This document shows positions 6,022 through 6,080 of a stretch of DNA of 6,080 bases, piece after piece. A program made the translations under genes and the position numbers. Numbering within the stretch: the stretch's first letter is position 1; every line of letters begins with the position of its first letter. The stretch is taken from assembly GCA_913046025.1 (NCBI GenBank), contig CAJWRP010000157.1, forward strand, positions 1-6,080. The letters are read 5' to 3'. The notes under the pieces are model-generated. The model ran no database searches. It was not told the origin of the DNA and saw only the letters and a program-made list of their open reading frames with translations. This DNA is from an uncultured Chloroflexota bacterium. GTDB taxonomy: Bacteria; Chloroflexota; Dehalococcoidia; SAR202; UBA11138.

Positions 6022-6080
6022 CACTTTTAGAGTTTGATCCTGGCTCAGGACGAACGCTGGCGGTGCGCCTAATGCATGCA
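6022..6080 (+). rRNA. rrs: 16S ribosomal RNA, 5' end (partial)
   Basis: The near-universal 16S start AGAGTTTGATCCTGGCTCAG lies at 6029-6048, followed by GACGAACGCTGGCGG and CCTAATGCATGCA at the window edge. Aligning A6029 with E. coli base 8 puts the mature 5' end at about 6022; exact processing is not visible. Only about 59 of roughly 1500 bases are present. The GGTGCGCCTAATGCATGCA wording fits Chloroflexota (SAR202-like) better than Proteobacteria, but this stretch is too short for firm placement. Confidence 0.96.

Overview
The window looks like chromosomal DNA from an uncultured bacterium, most likely a Chloroflexota lineage such as marine SAR202. The last ~59 bases are the 5' end of a 16S rRNA gene (AGAGTTTGATCCTGGCTCAG, then a stretch ending CCTAATGCATGCA). 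The TAATGCATGCA form argues against most Proteobacteria, which have TAACACATGCA, and fits Chloroflexota. The gene content (amidase, FAD-dependent L-2-hydroxyglutarate oxidase, TIM-barrel sugar isomerase) would suit an organic-matter degrader. The placement is an inference from 59 bases and protein style, not a search result.

Layout. Three genes run leftward: amidase (1168-2589), a DUF3592-type membrane protein (667-1074, N-terminus doubtful), and a free-standing alanyl-tRNA editing protein AlaX (1-593, cut by the window edge). A 379-bp divergent intergenic region (2590-2968) follows. It holds an 11-bp GC-rich inverted repeat and a probable extended -10 promoter with an adjacent inverted repeat. 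Three genes then run rightward: lhgO (2969-4186), a DUF4352-like exported protein whose signal peptide and domain are in different frames (4231-4832), and a sugar phosphate isomerase/epimerase (4894-5814). After a 207-bp leader with a good sigma-70 promoter (TTGACG-N17-TACTAT) and a boxA-like element, the 16S gene begins at about 6022.

How the genes fit together. The rightward genes are close enough (44 and 61 bp gaps) to be co-transcribed. LhgO would pass electrons from 2-hydroxyglutarate oxidation to the respiratory chain. The isomerase is probably catabolic, but its substrate cannot be read from sequence. AlaX is translation quality control and looks unrelated to the amidase upstream of it.

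No mobile element, CRISPR array, complete tRNA or obviously new defence or biosynthetic system is visible. The most interesting observation is the DUF4352 gene. An 8-bp tandem repeat sits exactly where the reading frame breaks, and losing one unit (or gaining two) would rejoin signal peptide and domain. That could be a slippage switch, a decaying gene or an assembly/sequencing error.
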